Shown here one piece after another: positions 1 through 11,785 of a stretch of DNA of 64,000 bases. The stretch spans positions 123,571,116 through 123,635,115 of the forward strand of contig NC_057797.1 of assembly GCF_018294505.1 (NCBI RefSeq). Direction: 5' to 3'. The position numbers and the translations under genes were made by a program. This DNA comes from Triticum aestivum (lineage: Eukaryota; Streptophyta; Magnoliopsida; Poales; Poaceae). Position 1 is the stretch's first letter, and each line of letters opens with the position of its first letter. Below the pieces are notes generated by a model that searched no databases, was not told the origin of the DNA, and was given only the letters and a program-made list of their open reading frames with translations.

Positions 1-3000
1 CCAAAGATGTCGGAGCCAGATGCAGCCAACTGCCTAACGAAGAAGTCTTGAGCATTGAAGTTGATGCCATTGAAGATATAGAAAACCAAAGTCTTCATTG
101 CTCCTTCAAGCTTCGCTGCAGATGAATGTCCTTTGACAAGCCATAGAGTCTTCCTGATGATATGGTAAATGGTGTGAGGCAGGTACTCTAGGTCTTCAAC
201 AAAGAACTGAGATGGGTATTCAGCGTCGTGAGGCAGAGGCTTCATCATGCTCAACATTTGACTCATGTTGGGTTTTGGCTTCCAAAAGATGCTTTCCAAG
301 GCATTTTGGTGTTGTTCACAACCTGGTTCATAGTATTCACCAAGAGTGGGACGGCCTGTGAGCTCAATGATATCAAGAGCTTTAGCTTCATGATGGACAT
401 TGCATGTCATCCACTCAAGGACCCATGTCTTTGGATCCCTGTTGTAGCCTCGAATGTGGAGAGTTGCATAGAACTGTAGCAGAAGCTCTTCATTCCAGTG
501 CTCCTTATCTGTGACAAACTGCAATAGACCAGCATCTCTGAAGCAATCTAACGCTTCTTCAAGGCCGGGCAGGCCAGCTATAGCTTCAGAGTCTAGGCGC
601 ATATGTGGAAATATGCGCTCTTGATTGTATAGGATGCAGGAATAGTAGCTGCGCTGCTGATAGCTGCAGAACCGATCTAAGGAAATGCGAGGTCTGGTAT
701 AAGGGTTCTTCGAGCTGTTGAAGAAGGTGTTATCTGCCACGAAGCCATTCACATTGAAGACCCCAGGTGAAGTGGCAGTGCCTGGGAATCGTGGAAGTCT
801 TGGCTTGGGCTTTTGGACTTGAGGTCTGTGCTCGACATGATACTCAAATTGTGGACCCACAGCAGGTGGAGGAACCAGAACGGGCCAGCGGACCATAACA
901 GGCTGACCTCGATCAAATGCCAGCTCAATTGTATGAGGTCTTGGAGGGGGAACAAGAGCATTGGCATTATCCTGGGCTTCAGGGGCCACATTGGTTTCAG
1001 GTGCTTGTACCTCAGGTGCTTCAGCATTGACTTCGGGTGCTGCAGTGGCTTCAGATGCTTGGACTTCTGGCACCGCAGTAGCTTCAGGCACCGTATTAGC
1101 TTCAGCCATGACGACGTCATTGGCTTCAGCGGTGATGTTGGTGGCCGCCTCAGGGTTGTTAACCTCCACTTCAGGAGCTAGAGGGTTGGACACGTTCTCC
1201 TCGAGAACAACATCTTGGTTAGACGGGGGTGTAGCAACTCTTTCAACTCTTGGTGCTTCTTCTTCATCGGCTGATGCAACCGGAATATCTTCAGCCATTT
1301 TGGCTTCGGACTCAGACATGTGCATAGTGGGAGTGACTTGGGGCCTTGGTCCTTTGCGAAGCCTGCGTAATGCTGGCGACGCTTGTGGAGATGGAGTGTG
1401 CTGGGCCTCAAAGTCATCGTCTTCTTTCACTGGTGGGGTAGCTTGTGGTTGGGGAGAGCTTGGAGTGTCTTGTCGTTGTGGGTGATCAGCCCACGATGCA
1501 TCCTGAGCAGTTGGCGTCAGAGGACGACCAATGCTGATGAGTTCGCTGTGCGTGAGCACATGCGATGATACCAATTGGTGCTCGATCTGAGGAAGGACTT
1601 CATCATCTTCAACATTGTTATGAGGACCAATGTCTTCAGCTGTGGTGGGGTCAACAGCTGGATTGTCTTCAGCTTCAGGAGCCTCTGGAGAAGCTGGCTC
1701 ATGAATTACCACTTGGCGTTCTTGATTTTCAGACGCAGGTCAGGCCACTGAGATTGGCTCGACCTCAAGGGGCTCTGTGGGAGCAGCCCGATTTCTCTTC
1801 TTGGTTTTGCGTTTCTTAGTTGGAGGGGCATCATCAGTGGTGCCCTTGGATTTGCGCTTTCTGGCTTCAGCTTCAGCAGCCCTTGTTTTCTTCAGTTCTG
1901 AAGCCACTGTGGGGACCTTAGGCTTCGAGCCGGTCATACTGGCTGGGAAGACAATTGGATGTACTTCATGCCTTGGTGCTTCGGGTTCTGCCACAGCTGG
2001 CTTCTTCTTTTTCTTGGCTGCCATTCTCGGGTCGATTACTGGTCGCCCCAAGGCCTTGCGCTTTTCAGCCTCATTGTATCCTTGGACACATTTAGCAGCA
2101 AGATCCTTCATGCGCTCACGTGAACCTTTGGCTTCTTCGCGTTTGGTTCGGAATGCTTCCTTAAGCTCATGCATCATAGTCTGGAAGTTCTGAATGTCTT
2201 CAACGTTGAGCTTGGCCATGTGCTTCTTGAACTGAGCCTTTTCATAATCGATCTTATGCTTCAGTTCAACAATCTTCTGAGCTAGAGCCAGCTCAGCAGC
2301 AATGGCTCCATGGAAGGTGACGCTTAGGCCAATCGGAAGCTGAAGATCATCAAAGCTGACATTTGGGCTGTCAAATCACTCATCAATGAATGTGTTGATG
2401 ATTTCAACATCAAAGAGAGGAAGGTCATTGAAGATTTCTGCCTCTTGCTTGCTCTTGATTAGCTGCTCAAGAGCATCATCGCCAAGATCGTCGTCGCTGG
2501 ACAGATCAATGGCGTCATTGCGCAGAATAGCAGCAGCGGTCAGTTCTTGGCTAGTGGGTTGCAAGGGCATCTTCACTTTGGAGGGCTTGGATATGCGTGA
2601 CAAATCTTCAGACTGCACACTATGTTCAAGAGGTGCAGTGGCCAGAGGCTTCGCTCGTGAGGCCTTTGGTGCTCGGGAAGACTTCAAAGCTTGACATTTC
2701 TTCAGCTTCTTTGGCTTCAGTGGTGCAAGCGCTTCGTCAGAATCAGCATCGTCTGCGGGCTCATCCACGGCTATCCCTTGAACCATGATATGAGTGATGA
2801 GACCTTCTAGGTTGTAGAAGGGCCCAACAAGATTGGGTTCAGCTTCGCGTGTGCCATCGGCACGAGGAGCAGAGGGGCCTGGATTGAAGTCTAATCCCCG
2901 TGACTTCTTGTTTTCTTTGGCCGAATTCTTGGCAAATTGGAAGTTGTGCTTGAACAAATTATCGTCGCGGCACCACAATAATGAAGATGGGTCTGCATCT

Positions 3001-3470
3001 GCAGGCTGTGGTCCATGGACCATGCAAGGATAGAAGCCGTGTTCAATGGCTTCAGCTCTGGACCTGGGTTGAAGATTTCTGTATAGAATGTCTCCCCATG
3101 GTCGTTTGATGGCACTCTTCTCAACATACTCCTGGGTCACGAACCTGTACTTGAACCACTGTTCTGCCCAATATCTTCGAATCCATTGGATTCAAGTTTT
3201 TCGCTGATTGCAGTCCTCCTCTGGATCTGTCTTGTACAGCTCATAGAGGTCAAGAGGCAAATATCTTGAGGTGTTGCCATGATACTGTCTGCCACCCTTC
3301 CTTGTAGATTTCTCTGGTGCCATGAAGTTTAAATTGAAAGGCTTCAAAGCTGTCAAAGTCTTCCGTCTACTAGTCAGACAAGAACTGGCTTCAGGAGAAT
3401 TTATATGATGCTGTAAGAATTCTGCAAATGAATGCAGACTATGAGAACCAAGGGATTCTCCCACGGACAT
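1..3470 (-). pseudogene. env-like gene of element A, interrupted, C-terminus beyond window
   Basis: This is the additional gene that SIRE/Maximus elements carry downstream of pol; its role is unproven and it is called env-like by position. One frame runs from ATG 3470 (a second ATG is at 3323-3321) to base 1. TGA stops interrupt it at 3194-3192, 2378-2376 and 1742-1740. After the last stop the frame stays open for about 580 codons to the window edge. The product is hydrophilic. A helical, Lys/Glu-rich segment suited to a coiled coil lies around 2290-2060, basic KKKKK-type runs near 2010 and 1800, and a low-complexity stretch rich in Ala, Pro and Glu at about 1140-960. No signal peptide or clear membrane segment is visible. 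All three stops could be CGA changed to TGA. Confidence 0.7.
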
Positions 3471-3474
3471 GTAC

Positions 3475-3798
3475 CTGTGACAGCATTAAGGTGCGAGGGA
3501 AGGGGAAGAGGTCATATGCATTCTCAGAAGATTTTGAAGATAAATCAGTTTAGAAGACATTGACCTCATAGTGCGAAGACATTCACTCATAGATAGAGAG
3601 TTGGTTCCAAATTTGTACGAATCCATGAATAAGTACAAGTGAGGAATCTAACTACTTTGTGAAGCATAAGTGAACATACTAGGCATATTATGAGATGCAG
3701 TATGAAATAGATTCAACTTGTGTGAATAGAAACTGCTTGTGGTAGAAAATGATGAATCTATAGGATAAGAGGGGCCGTAAAAAGGAGGTTTTATTTAC
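3475..3798 (-). other. Candidate leader intron ahead of the env-like gene of A
   Basis: On the minus strand a donor GTAAAT (bases 3798-3793) and an acceptor TCACAG (3480-3475) bracket a 324 bp segment without a useful reading frame. The acceptor falls four bases before the ATG at 3470. An intron here would join the leader made from the upstream TATA element to the env-like gene. This is inference from splice-site consensus only. Confidence 0.35.
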
Positions 3799-4731
3799 CA
3801 CACGAAGAACTGTTAGACGGAGTGGAAGAGGAGGCCGAGCAGTTCGAATCTTCCGTGCCCTAACTTGGCGACGGAGGACACCTACGGCGACGGCGAAGAA
3901 GACGATGTCCGCAGTCGGCGTGAAGACAGCGTCGGTGAGGTCGCGGCAGCGAAGCGCTTCGTCGTCAGCATCGTCGAGGGCTAGCGGTGGTGCTAGGGTT
4001 TGTGCGAGAGTGGAAGAAGGGATAATGACTGTGGTGAGGCGTGTATTTATAGGGATAGGGACGGCACAATGTTATTACACAGGTGCCCCTGGCGATTCAC
4101 ATCTGAAGGACACGTGGCTATCATGCAACACATCGGAGATTGTTCCACATTCCCACGCACGCCTGGATTGTCAGGTGGTCGTTCCCACTCCTCCGGGTTT
4201 CAGGTGAAAGGATTTAGCATTGAAACGGATTAATGTTTGTCTCTGTGTCTTCCGCTGAGGATGCAGCGAAGACGTTTTGACAGTGTCAATAGAATGCATA
4301 TGATTTGGATAGATAGACTTAGGAAAGAAGCATAGAGGGGTTAGGGTCCGATCACATTCACTTAGTTCGAAAGATTCAGCAAGAAGCCATAGCTATAAGT
4401 GAATGCTATAGAGGACAGAAACCAAACCAGTAAGTTGAAGATAAACAGGAGAACTTTTAATCATTATAGACAAACAAAATGCGAAGACTTTGCAAATGTA
4501 ACGCCATGAGATAGACACTTCAAAGGGAAAATGTTGGTGGTGGTGTTACCCACCGTATAGGAAATATTAGACCCAGACACGGCGCACAATTATCGTGGTG
4601 CTCCGAAGTCAAATTCCACATTAATATTTTCACACTCAGAATGTAAGTCTTCATTGTTTGAAGATATACTTTACTTCGTGTGTTGCACATCTAAGTCGTC
4701 AACATGCTTAAGTGTTAGGATGTGTGCCTGA
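3799..4731 (-). promoter_or_regulatory. Internal promoter region between pol and env-like gene of A
   Basis: A minus-strand TATAAATA (plus 4044-4051) is followed about 43 bp downstream by a leader-like AAACCCTAG (plus 3993-4001), a motif common in plant 5' UTRs, then a GC-rich leader. A short upstream reading frame starts in this leader. The same TATA and leader occur at the matching place in B (30990-30997). The rest of the interval, next to the end of pol, holds no convincing gene; plus-strand ORFs here are antisense to the leader. Confidence 0.5.
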
Positions 4732-7169
4732 TCACAGGACATTTGAGGATTGCAAGATATTTAGCTCACACCGTAACTTGCAAAACCTCTTCTCATCCAA
4801 GGGCTTGGTGAAGATATCTGCCAATTGCTCTTCAGTGTTGACATGTGTGATATCAATATCTTCCTTCATAACATGATCTCGGAGAAAGTGATGACGAATT
4901 TCAATGTGATTTGTCTTCGAGTGCTGAACTGGGTTGTTGGCAATCTTGATGGCGCTTTCGTTGTCGCAGTAGAGTGGCACTTGCTTCAGATGAATGCCAT
5001 AGTCTTTGAGTGTTTGCTCCATCCATAGAAGCTGAGCGCAGCAAGATCCATCGGCAATGTATTCAGATTCAGCAGTGGAGGGAGATACACAGTTCTGCTT
5101 CTTTGAAGACCAACATACAAGTGATCATCCCAGAAAATAACATGTGCCTGATGTCGACTTGCGATCCACCTTGTCACCAGCATAATCAGCATCCGAGAAT
5201 CCAACTAGATCAAACTCTGAGCCCTTTGGATACCATAATCCTAGTGTTGGGGTGTGAGCCAAATATCCGAGAATTTGCTTCACAGCTAAGTGATGCGATT
5301 CCTTTGGTGCCGCTTGGAACAGGGCACGCATGCAAACACTAAGCATGATATCTGGCCTAGATGCACATAAATAAAGCAAGGAACCAATCATGGAGTGGTA
5401 TACCTTTTGATCGAACTCTTTACCATTGTCGTCGGGACCCAGATGATGTTTGGCTATCATTGGCATCGTGAAGCCTTTGCAATCTTGCATCCAAAATTTC
5501 TTCAGGCAATCTATGAGGTATTTCTCTTGAGATATAAAGATGTCGTTGCGTTGCTGACGTATTTGAAGACCAAGGAAGAACTTCAGCTCACCCATCATGG
5601 ACATCTCATATTACTCTTGCATCATATATCCAAACTCGTCACTGTATTTCTGATTGGTACAGCCGAAGATAATGTCATCCACATATATTTGGCACACAAA
5701 CAGTTCACCATCATATGTCTTCGTGAAGAGAGTGGGGTCGAGGTAACCAGGTTTGAAGCCTTTCCTCTTTAGGAAGTCTTTGAGTGTGTCATACCAAGCC
5801 CGAGGGGCTTGTTTGAGGCCACACAGTGCCTTGTTGAGCTTGTACACCATGTCAGGATGTTTTGGATCTTCAAAGACAGGCGGTTGTGCAACATACAATT
5901 CTTCTTCAACCTTGCCATTGAGAAAAGCGCTCTTCACATCCATTTGATACAGAAGAATGTTATGATGATTTGCATAAGCCAGCAGTATGCGTATGGCTTC
6001 AAGCCTAGCCACAGGAGCAAATGTTTCATCGAAGTCAATCCCTTCAACTTGAGTGTATCCTTGATCAACGAGACGAGCTTTGTTTTTGACAACTTGACCA
6101 TGCTCATCTTGCTTGTTGCGATATATCCATTTAGTGCCTATTATATTGTGCTTACGAGGATCAGGACGCTTAACCAGTTCCCATACATTATTTAGCTCAA
6201 ACCGTTGAAGCTCTTCTTGCATAGCTTGAATCCATTTAGGACCCATGAAGGCTTCATCAACTTTCTTGGGTTCAGATATTGAGATGAATGCGAAGTGCCC
6301 ACAGAAATTTGCTAGTTGTGTTGCCCTTGAACGAGGGAGTGGAACTGGTGCATTGATGCTATCAATTATTCTCTCAATCTGTACTTCAATTGCAACACGA
6401 GGATGTACAGGACGAAGATTTTGCTCTTGCTGATCATTGTCATCGTTAGAAGGATTGTCTTCAGGCTGAGCACTGTCTTCAGGTTGATCAGGTGCGGAGA
6501 TGATAAGTTCCTCTTCAGGCCGAGCTTCAGATTGTATGATTTCTCCAGTTCCCATAAGTTTGATTGATTCACTGGATGGAACTTCATCTAGCACATTTTG
6601 CAGGTGCTCTCTTTGCGAGCCGTTAGTCTCATCGAACCGCACATCCACAGTTTCAACCACTTTATAGTGAAAGAGGTTGAAGACTCTGTAGGAGTGCGAA
6701 TCCTTTCCATATCCAAGCATAAAACCTTCATGTGCTTTCGGTGCAAATCTTGAAGTGTAATGTGGATCCTTGATCCAGCACCTGTCACCAAATACTCTGA
6801 AGTAACTGACATTTGGCTTCTTGCCAGTAAGGAGCTCATAGGATGTCTTGTTGAGAAGCTTGTGAAGATAAACACGGTTGATGATATGGCATGCAGTATC
6901 AATGGCTTCAGGCCAGAATTTTCTTGGAGTGTTGTATTCATCAAGCATCGTCCGGGCCATCTCACTAAGTGTTCTGTTCTTGCGTTCCACGACGCCATTC
7001 TGCTGCGGCATGTACGGAGCTGAGAATTCATGTGTGATGCCCAAAGTATCAAGATACGTATCTAGGCCAGTGTTCTTGAATTCAGTGCCATTTTCACTTC
7101 TGATGTGCTTTATCTTGACGCCATAGTTGTTCATGGCTCGATTGGCGAAGCGTCTGAAGACATCCTGCA
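4732..7169 (-). pseudogene. pol: Element A pol, 3' part: integrase core, reverse transcriptase, RNase H
   Basis: This is the second half of the copia polyprotein that D splits. From 7164 downward it carries the second integrase Asp (SENGTEFKN) and the catalytic Glu region ([14 protein letters not shown]). A variable Glu/Asp/Pro-rich linker follows, then RT with the YVDD active site (about 5680), and RNase H with DADYAGD (about 5180) and the terminal DNESAIKIANNP region (about 4920). In-frame stops fall at 5613-5611 (TAA) and 5127-5125 (TGA). The TGA in the RNase H connection is shared with B. The frame ends at 4732 after the usual ADIFTKPLDEKRF region. Confidence 0.85.
7165..7169. repeat. Target-site duplication CTGCA, left copy (element D)
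   Basis: CTGCA directly precedes the TG of D and recurs directly after its CA at 25849-25853. Element B has the single uninterrupted site (CTTGCACTTCAG, around 34100), which confirms the insertion point. Confidence 0.95.
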
Positions 7170-7529
7170 TGTCGGATCTAGGGTTCCGGCAGACCCTTGA
7201 GGTTCAAACACTGGGGTGCGTGCGGAGATTTCGCCTATTACCTACCTGCACCCCTCCGCCTCGCTAAGATCTAAGCTATGGAAAGAACAACACGAGAGAC
7301 GCAGGATTTATACTCGTTCGGGCCACAGTTGTGGTGTAATACCCTACTCCAGTGTGTGGTTTGGTGGATTGCCTCTTGGGCTGATGATGAGGAAAAGTAC
7401 AAGGGAGAACAGCCTCGCGAGGGTCTGCTCTTGGCTGGGGCGATGAACCGCTGGGAGGAGTTCAGTCACCCTCCTCTCTCTCTCTCTGATTCTCTAATTC
7501 TTCATCCCCTCCTCCTGTGGGGGGCTGGT
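7170..7529 (-). repeat. 3' LTR of element D, first piece
   Basis: This matches 24929 onward of the right LTR, starting TGTCGGATCTAGGG, up to the insertion of E. It includes a CT-dinucleotide run near 7475-7490. The LTR resumes at 18925. Confidence 0.93.
7525..7529. repeat. Target-site duplication CTGGT, left copy (element E)
   Basis: CTGGT occurs immediately before E and again at 18920-18924. The intact LTR of D has a single CTGGT at the same place (25282-25286). Confidence 0.95.
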
Positions 7530-8062
7530 TGTAACACCCCGGTTATGACTTTCCCAATATGTATTCCAACTCTTGCCATTTCCAGCCTTAAGTTATTTTA
7601 TTTTCTCGGGTTCGGGTTTTTTGTCTCCGTGTGTGTTATCGTTGTCATGCATCTCATATCATGTCATCATGCGCATTGGATTTGCATACGTGTTCATCTC
7701 ATGCATTCGAGCATTTTCCCCGTTGTCCGTTTTGCATTCCGGCGCTTCGTTCTCCTCCGGTGGTCATTTCTACCTTTCTTTCATGTGTGGATATTAAAAA
7801 TTTCTGGATTGGACCGAGACTTGCCAAGCGTCCTTGGTTTACTACCGGTAGACCGCCTGTCAAGTTTCGTACCATTTGGACTTCGTTTGATACTCTAACG
7901 GTTAACCGAGGGACCAAAAAGGCCTCGTGTGTGTTGCAGCCCAACACCCCTCCAAGTTGGCCCAAAACCCACCAAAACCCTCTCCATCATCTAGAGCGTT
8001 CGATCACGATCGCGTGGCCGAAAACTGCACCTCATTTGGACTCTCCTAGCTCCCTCTACCTC

Positions 8063-8070
8063 TATAAATA
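8063..8070 (+). promoter_or_regulatory. TATA box of E 5' LTR
   Basis: TATAAATA is followed about 35-40 bp downstream by a leader-like AAAACCCTAG. This is a plausible start for the LTR transcript. The corresponding part of the 3' LTR is deleted. Confidence 0.65.
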
Positions 8071-8099
8071 GACCTTCCCCGAAATTTTCGGATCTCTTC

Positions 8100-8570
8100 C
8101 CCAAAACCCTAGTCTCCCTTCTTCCTCCGCGCGCCGGACAACGTCCGCCGGCGCCGGACGTGTCCGCCCCACTCCCCCCGGCCTGTCTCCGCCTGCCACG
8201 TGTCCTGGCCTGTCCCCGCCGCCGCCGAGGCCCACGCGGCCCGCCTCTGGCCCTCCCTGGCCCGCAGCCGAGCGCCGCCCCGCGCCTCTTCCTCCTCGCG
8301 GCGCTCGCCGCCTCCCGCGCCGGTGCGTGCCCCGCCGCCACCTCGCAGTCAACACCGCCTCACCGCCGACGTGCTCCGGCCGCCGCGTTCGCCCTCGCCG
8401 CGCTCCCCACCGGCCGGCTACTCCTTCCCGCCACCACTCCGGCTCCTCGCCGGCCGGATCCGGCGAGATCCGGCCCGGGAGCATCTTGCCGCCGTCATCC
8501 CCGCTCCGGCGACCTCCATTTCGGGCGAACATCGAAGAGCGCGCCGCGATCTAGATCTGGACGTCTACAG
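8100..8570 (+). other. CpG-rich leader segment inside E LTR
   Basis: This segment is dense in CG dinucleotides and Cs and contrasts with the AT-rich LTR on either side. It lies directly downstream of the TATA box and ends at an AAACCCTAGGG stretch. It resembles the 5' UTR of a grass gene in composition. Long open frames on both strands here carry no recognisable domain. Confidence 0.5.
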
Positions 8571-8769
8571 TAAACCCTAGGGTTGACCTTTTTATTTTCT
8601 CCCAAGTCTGCAGAATATTTGCTCCTTTTCATCGCATCGTAACTTTGCATCCGTAGCTCCGTTTTGGGCATATAGCATATCAAAATGTTCGCCTCGGAGA
8701 GCACATCATTTCATTCCATTGCATCATTTTCATTTGAGTTCATCTTGATGCCCGAAATGTTGTTAGAAG

Positions 8770-9810
8770 AGGGCTACTTGAGATAATTGTCAGATCTGTT
8801 ACTCCATTTGGATATTTGTCATTTTTGCCATGATTGATGTGTGCATGATATGCCCATGAGCTCTACATATGTTTTGTTAAGGGTTTTGCCATCTTTTCAG
8901 AGGTGCAACCCATGTATTTTTGTGATGTGTGTGGTGACTAGCACAAGCTTGCAAAGTGAGGCACTTGGTAATGCTGATTTCAGGGACTTGGCATTTCCAC
9001 TAAGTCCTTGACCTGTTTATCTCATGTTGTCATATGTTCATGTTGGTTCCTAGTGATCCATGCCTCTTTTGAGGATGATCAGTAAGGATGTTTTGTTAAT
9101 ATTGTAATGCTCTATCCATCCATGTCTTTGTTTGCAATTATGGAGCATCCTAGCTTGAGTCAATCGAGCTCTACTTTTGCTACTTCGTGAATCTGGGCAG
9201 ATTGTGTACTTGTTAGCGATTTTGCCAAGGATGTTGTAGTTGATCCGTGCATGCTATGCTATTGTTCTTGCCATGTCTAGCTTTCATTTTGTGTATTCTT
9301 GATGGGTGTATGCTTAGATTGTCATGATTTTCTCCCTAGTGAGTGCATCGAGCTCGTAAACATGCCTACTTGAGATATGTTTCAGCATGCTCCAGTTTTC
9401 ACTAAGTCTGAAAACTGATTATGTTTTTGCCATGTTCACATGCTTGCAAATGTGTTTTCTGATCCCTTTTGGCTCAAGGTCACTAAGGGACTTTTGTTAA
9501 GTTTTTTGAGTATCTCCATGACATGTTTTACTTTGCCATGTTCAGGTCCTGTAGCATATAGTTTTGTTGCTCCGAAGAGTGCTACCTGATCTGAAATTCC
9601 AGAGAAGTGTTAATTTCACTAAGTCTGAAATCTGTTTACCATATGCATTTTTGCCATGCTTGTTTGAACCTGTTAATGGATGAATTGGCCGTAGCTCAGT
9701 GCTAGAATTTTGTTAAGCATCTTGAATGCATCCCTGCCATGTATTTTAATGCCATGTTTAGGTGCTGTAGCATGTTCATCTCATTGCATTTAGATGGCTA
9801 CTTGCTGTAA
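8770..9810 (+). repeat. Degenerate ~200 bp tandem repeats within E LTR
   Basis: Anchor words recur with a period of about 200-217 bp. CACTAAGTC occurs at 8998, 9400 and 9617. CTACTTGAGAT occurs near 8775 and 9366. TTTTGTTAA occurs near 8872, 9091, 9495 and 9708. TTTGCCATG recurs many times. Around five worn units fit, with the unit near 9200 the most degraded. The 3' LTR retains only the last unit. Confidence 0.6.
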
Positions 9811-11771
9811 ATCGCAGACCGGTGTCATATTTGAATTGCTTGCCATTTCCAAACTGTAACTTCGATTCCGGCGTTCTTTATATAGTTTTCAAGCGATTTC
9901 ATCTCATCTTTCCAGTGGCACACTTGGATTCCCAAGTTGAGGCCAGGTTCATGCATCCCTTGTCAAATCTTGCATATGCATCCCGCATCGCATCCCGCAT
10001 AGCATACCATCCTTGCATCGTGTTGTTTGAGTTTGCACGTGGTTGATTGTGTCCTTGTTGCTTGTTTGTCTTGTTTGGGTAGAGCCGGGAGACGAGTTCA
10101 CTAACGAGGAGCCTGTTGAGTTTGCTTTCGAGGATCCAGTCAACTCTGACAACTTTGCAGGCAAGATGATCATACCCTCGAAATCACTACTATCTTTGCT
10201 TTGCTAGATGCTCGCTCTTTTGCTATGCCAATGCTACGATGCCTACCATTTTCTTTCAAGCCTCCCAAATTGCCATGTTAAACCTCTAACCCACCATGTC
10301 CTAGCAAACCGTTGATTGGCTATGTTACCGCTTTGCTCAGCCCCTCTTATAGCGTTGCTAGTTGCGGGTGAAGATTGGAGACCGTTCCTTGTTGGAACAT
10401 TATTTACTTGTTGGGATATCATTATATTGCCATGTTATCTTAATGCATCTATATACTTGGTAAAGGGTGGAAGGCTCAGCCTCTCGCCTAGTGTTTTGTT
10501 CCACTCTTGCCGCCCTAGTTTTCGTCATATCGGTGTTATGTTCCCGGATTTTGCGTTCCTTACGCGGTTGGGTTATAATGGGAACCCCTTGATAGTTTGC
10601 CTTGATTAAAGCTTTTCCAGAACCGCCCAACCTTGGTTTTACCATCTTCCACCTAGCCTCTTTTTCCCTTGGGTTTCCGGAGCCCGAGGGTCATCTTATT
10701 TTAGCCCCCCTGGGCCAGTGCTCCTCTGAGTGTTGGTCCAACCGAGCGATGTCCGGGGCTACCAGGGGAAACTCTGGGCTGGCCTACCCGACGTCTGGCT
10801 CATCTGAGTGTGCCCTGAGAACGAGATATGTGCAGCTCCTATCGGGATTTGTCGGCACATTAGGGCGGTGTTGCTGGTCTTGTTTTAACCTGTCAAAGTG
10901 TCTTGAAGAAGCGAGGTACCGAGTCTGATCGGAACGTCTTGGGAGGAGGTCTATTCCTTCGTTGACCGTGAGAGCTTGTCATGGGATAAGTTGGGACTCC
11001 CCTGCAGGGATTTGAACTTTCAAAAGCCGTGCGCGCGGTTATGGGCAGATGGGAATTTGTTAATGTCCGGTTGTAGATAACTTAAACCTTAACTTAATTA
11101 AAATGAATCAACAGTGTGAGTTACCGTGATGGCCTCTTCTTGGCGGAGTCCGGGAAGTGGACACGGTGTTGGAGTAATGTTTGCGCAGGTTGTCCTCTAG
11201 TTTCTCGCTCGCGCCTTGCCTTCTCTTCTCGCTCTCTTTTGTGAACAGGATAGCCACCATATATGCTAGTCGCTTGCTGCAGCTCCATATATTTACCTTG
11301 CCATACCTTTTAAGCTTAAATAGTCTTGATTGCGAGGGTGCGAGATTGCTGAGTCCCTGTGGCTCACAGATTACTATTACACCAGATGCAGGGCCTGATG
11401 ATTCCGCTCCAGGTGACGCGCTCGAGCTCAAGTGGGAGTTCGACGAGGACTCTCAACGATACTATGTTTCCTTTCCTGATGATCAGTAGTGGTGCCCAGT
11501 TGGGGGTGATCGGGACCGTGTCGCATGTTGGGTTATCTTTTATTTTGGCGCCGTAGTCGGGCCATGAGTGTTTGGATGATGTAATGTTATTTGTGTACCT
11601 TGATTGACGTGGCGAGTGTAAGCCAACTATGTTATCTCCCCTTTATTATTTATATTACATGGGATGTTTGTGAAGATTGCCTAACTTGCGACATATTCCT
11701 TCAATGCGATTATGCCTTTAAGTCGTGCCTCGACACGTGGGAGATATAGTCGCATCGAGGGTGTTACAAGT

Positions 11772-11785
11772 TGGTAATCAGAGCC
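11772..11785 (+). other. Primer binding site of E
   Basis: TGGTAATCAGAGCC lies three bases after the LTR end. It resembles the plant initiator-Met tRNA complement TGGTATCAGAGCC with one insertion. Confidence 0.85.

Larger units (their letters stand above)
7530..11768 (+). repeat. 5' LTR of element E (4.24 kb)
   Basis: It begins TGTAACACCC and ends GGGTGTTACA just before the primer binding site. The half from 9617 onward matches the 3' copy at 16768-18919 closely. The first half holds a TATA box, a very GC-rich leader (about 8100-8570) and a block of degenerate repeats of about 200 bp. ORFs on both strands of the GC-rich segment look like by-products of base composition; I see no gene. Confidence 0.92.

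Noticed and set aside
813..1485. Plus-strand ORFs opposite the env-like gene (122 and 174 codons)
   Set aside because: They mirror the open env-like frame and are rich in Ser/Ala/Gly from its EA/PEV codons; no domain.
3905..4207. Plus-strand ORF present in both A and B (also near 30755)
   Set aside because: It is antisense to the internal promoter and leader; conservation is explained by recent common origin of A and B.
7278..7898. 206-codon plus-strand ORF
   Set aside because: It crosses the D-E junction, so it is a chance frame over two LTRs.
8062..8580. Several ORFs of 75-156 codons on both strands in the E LTR
   Set aside because: They arise from CpG/GC-rich composition with Arg/Pro/Ala bias and lie in the LTR leader.
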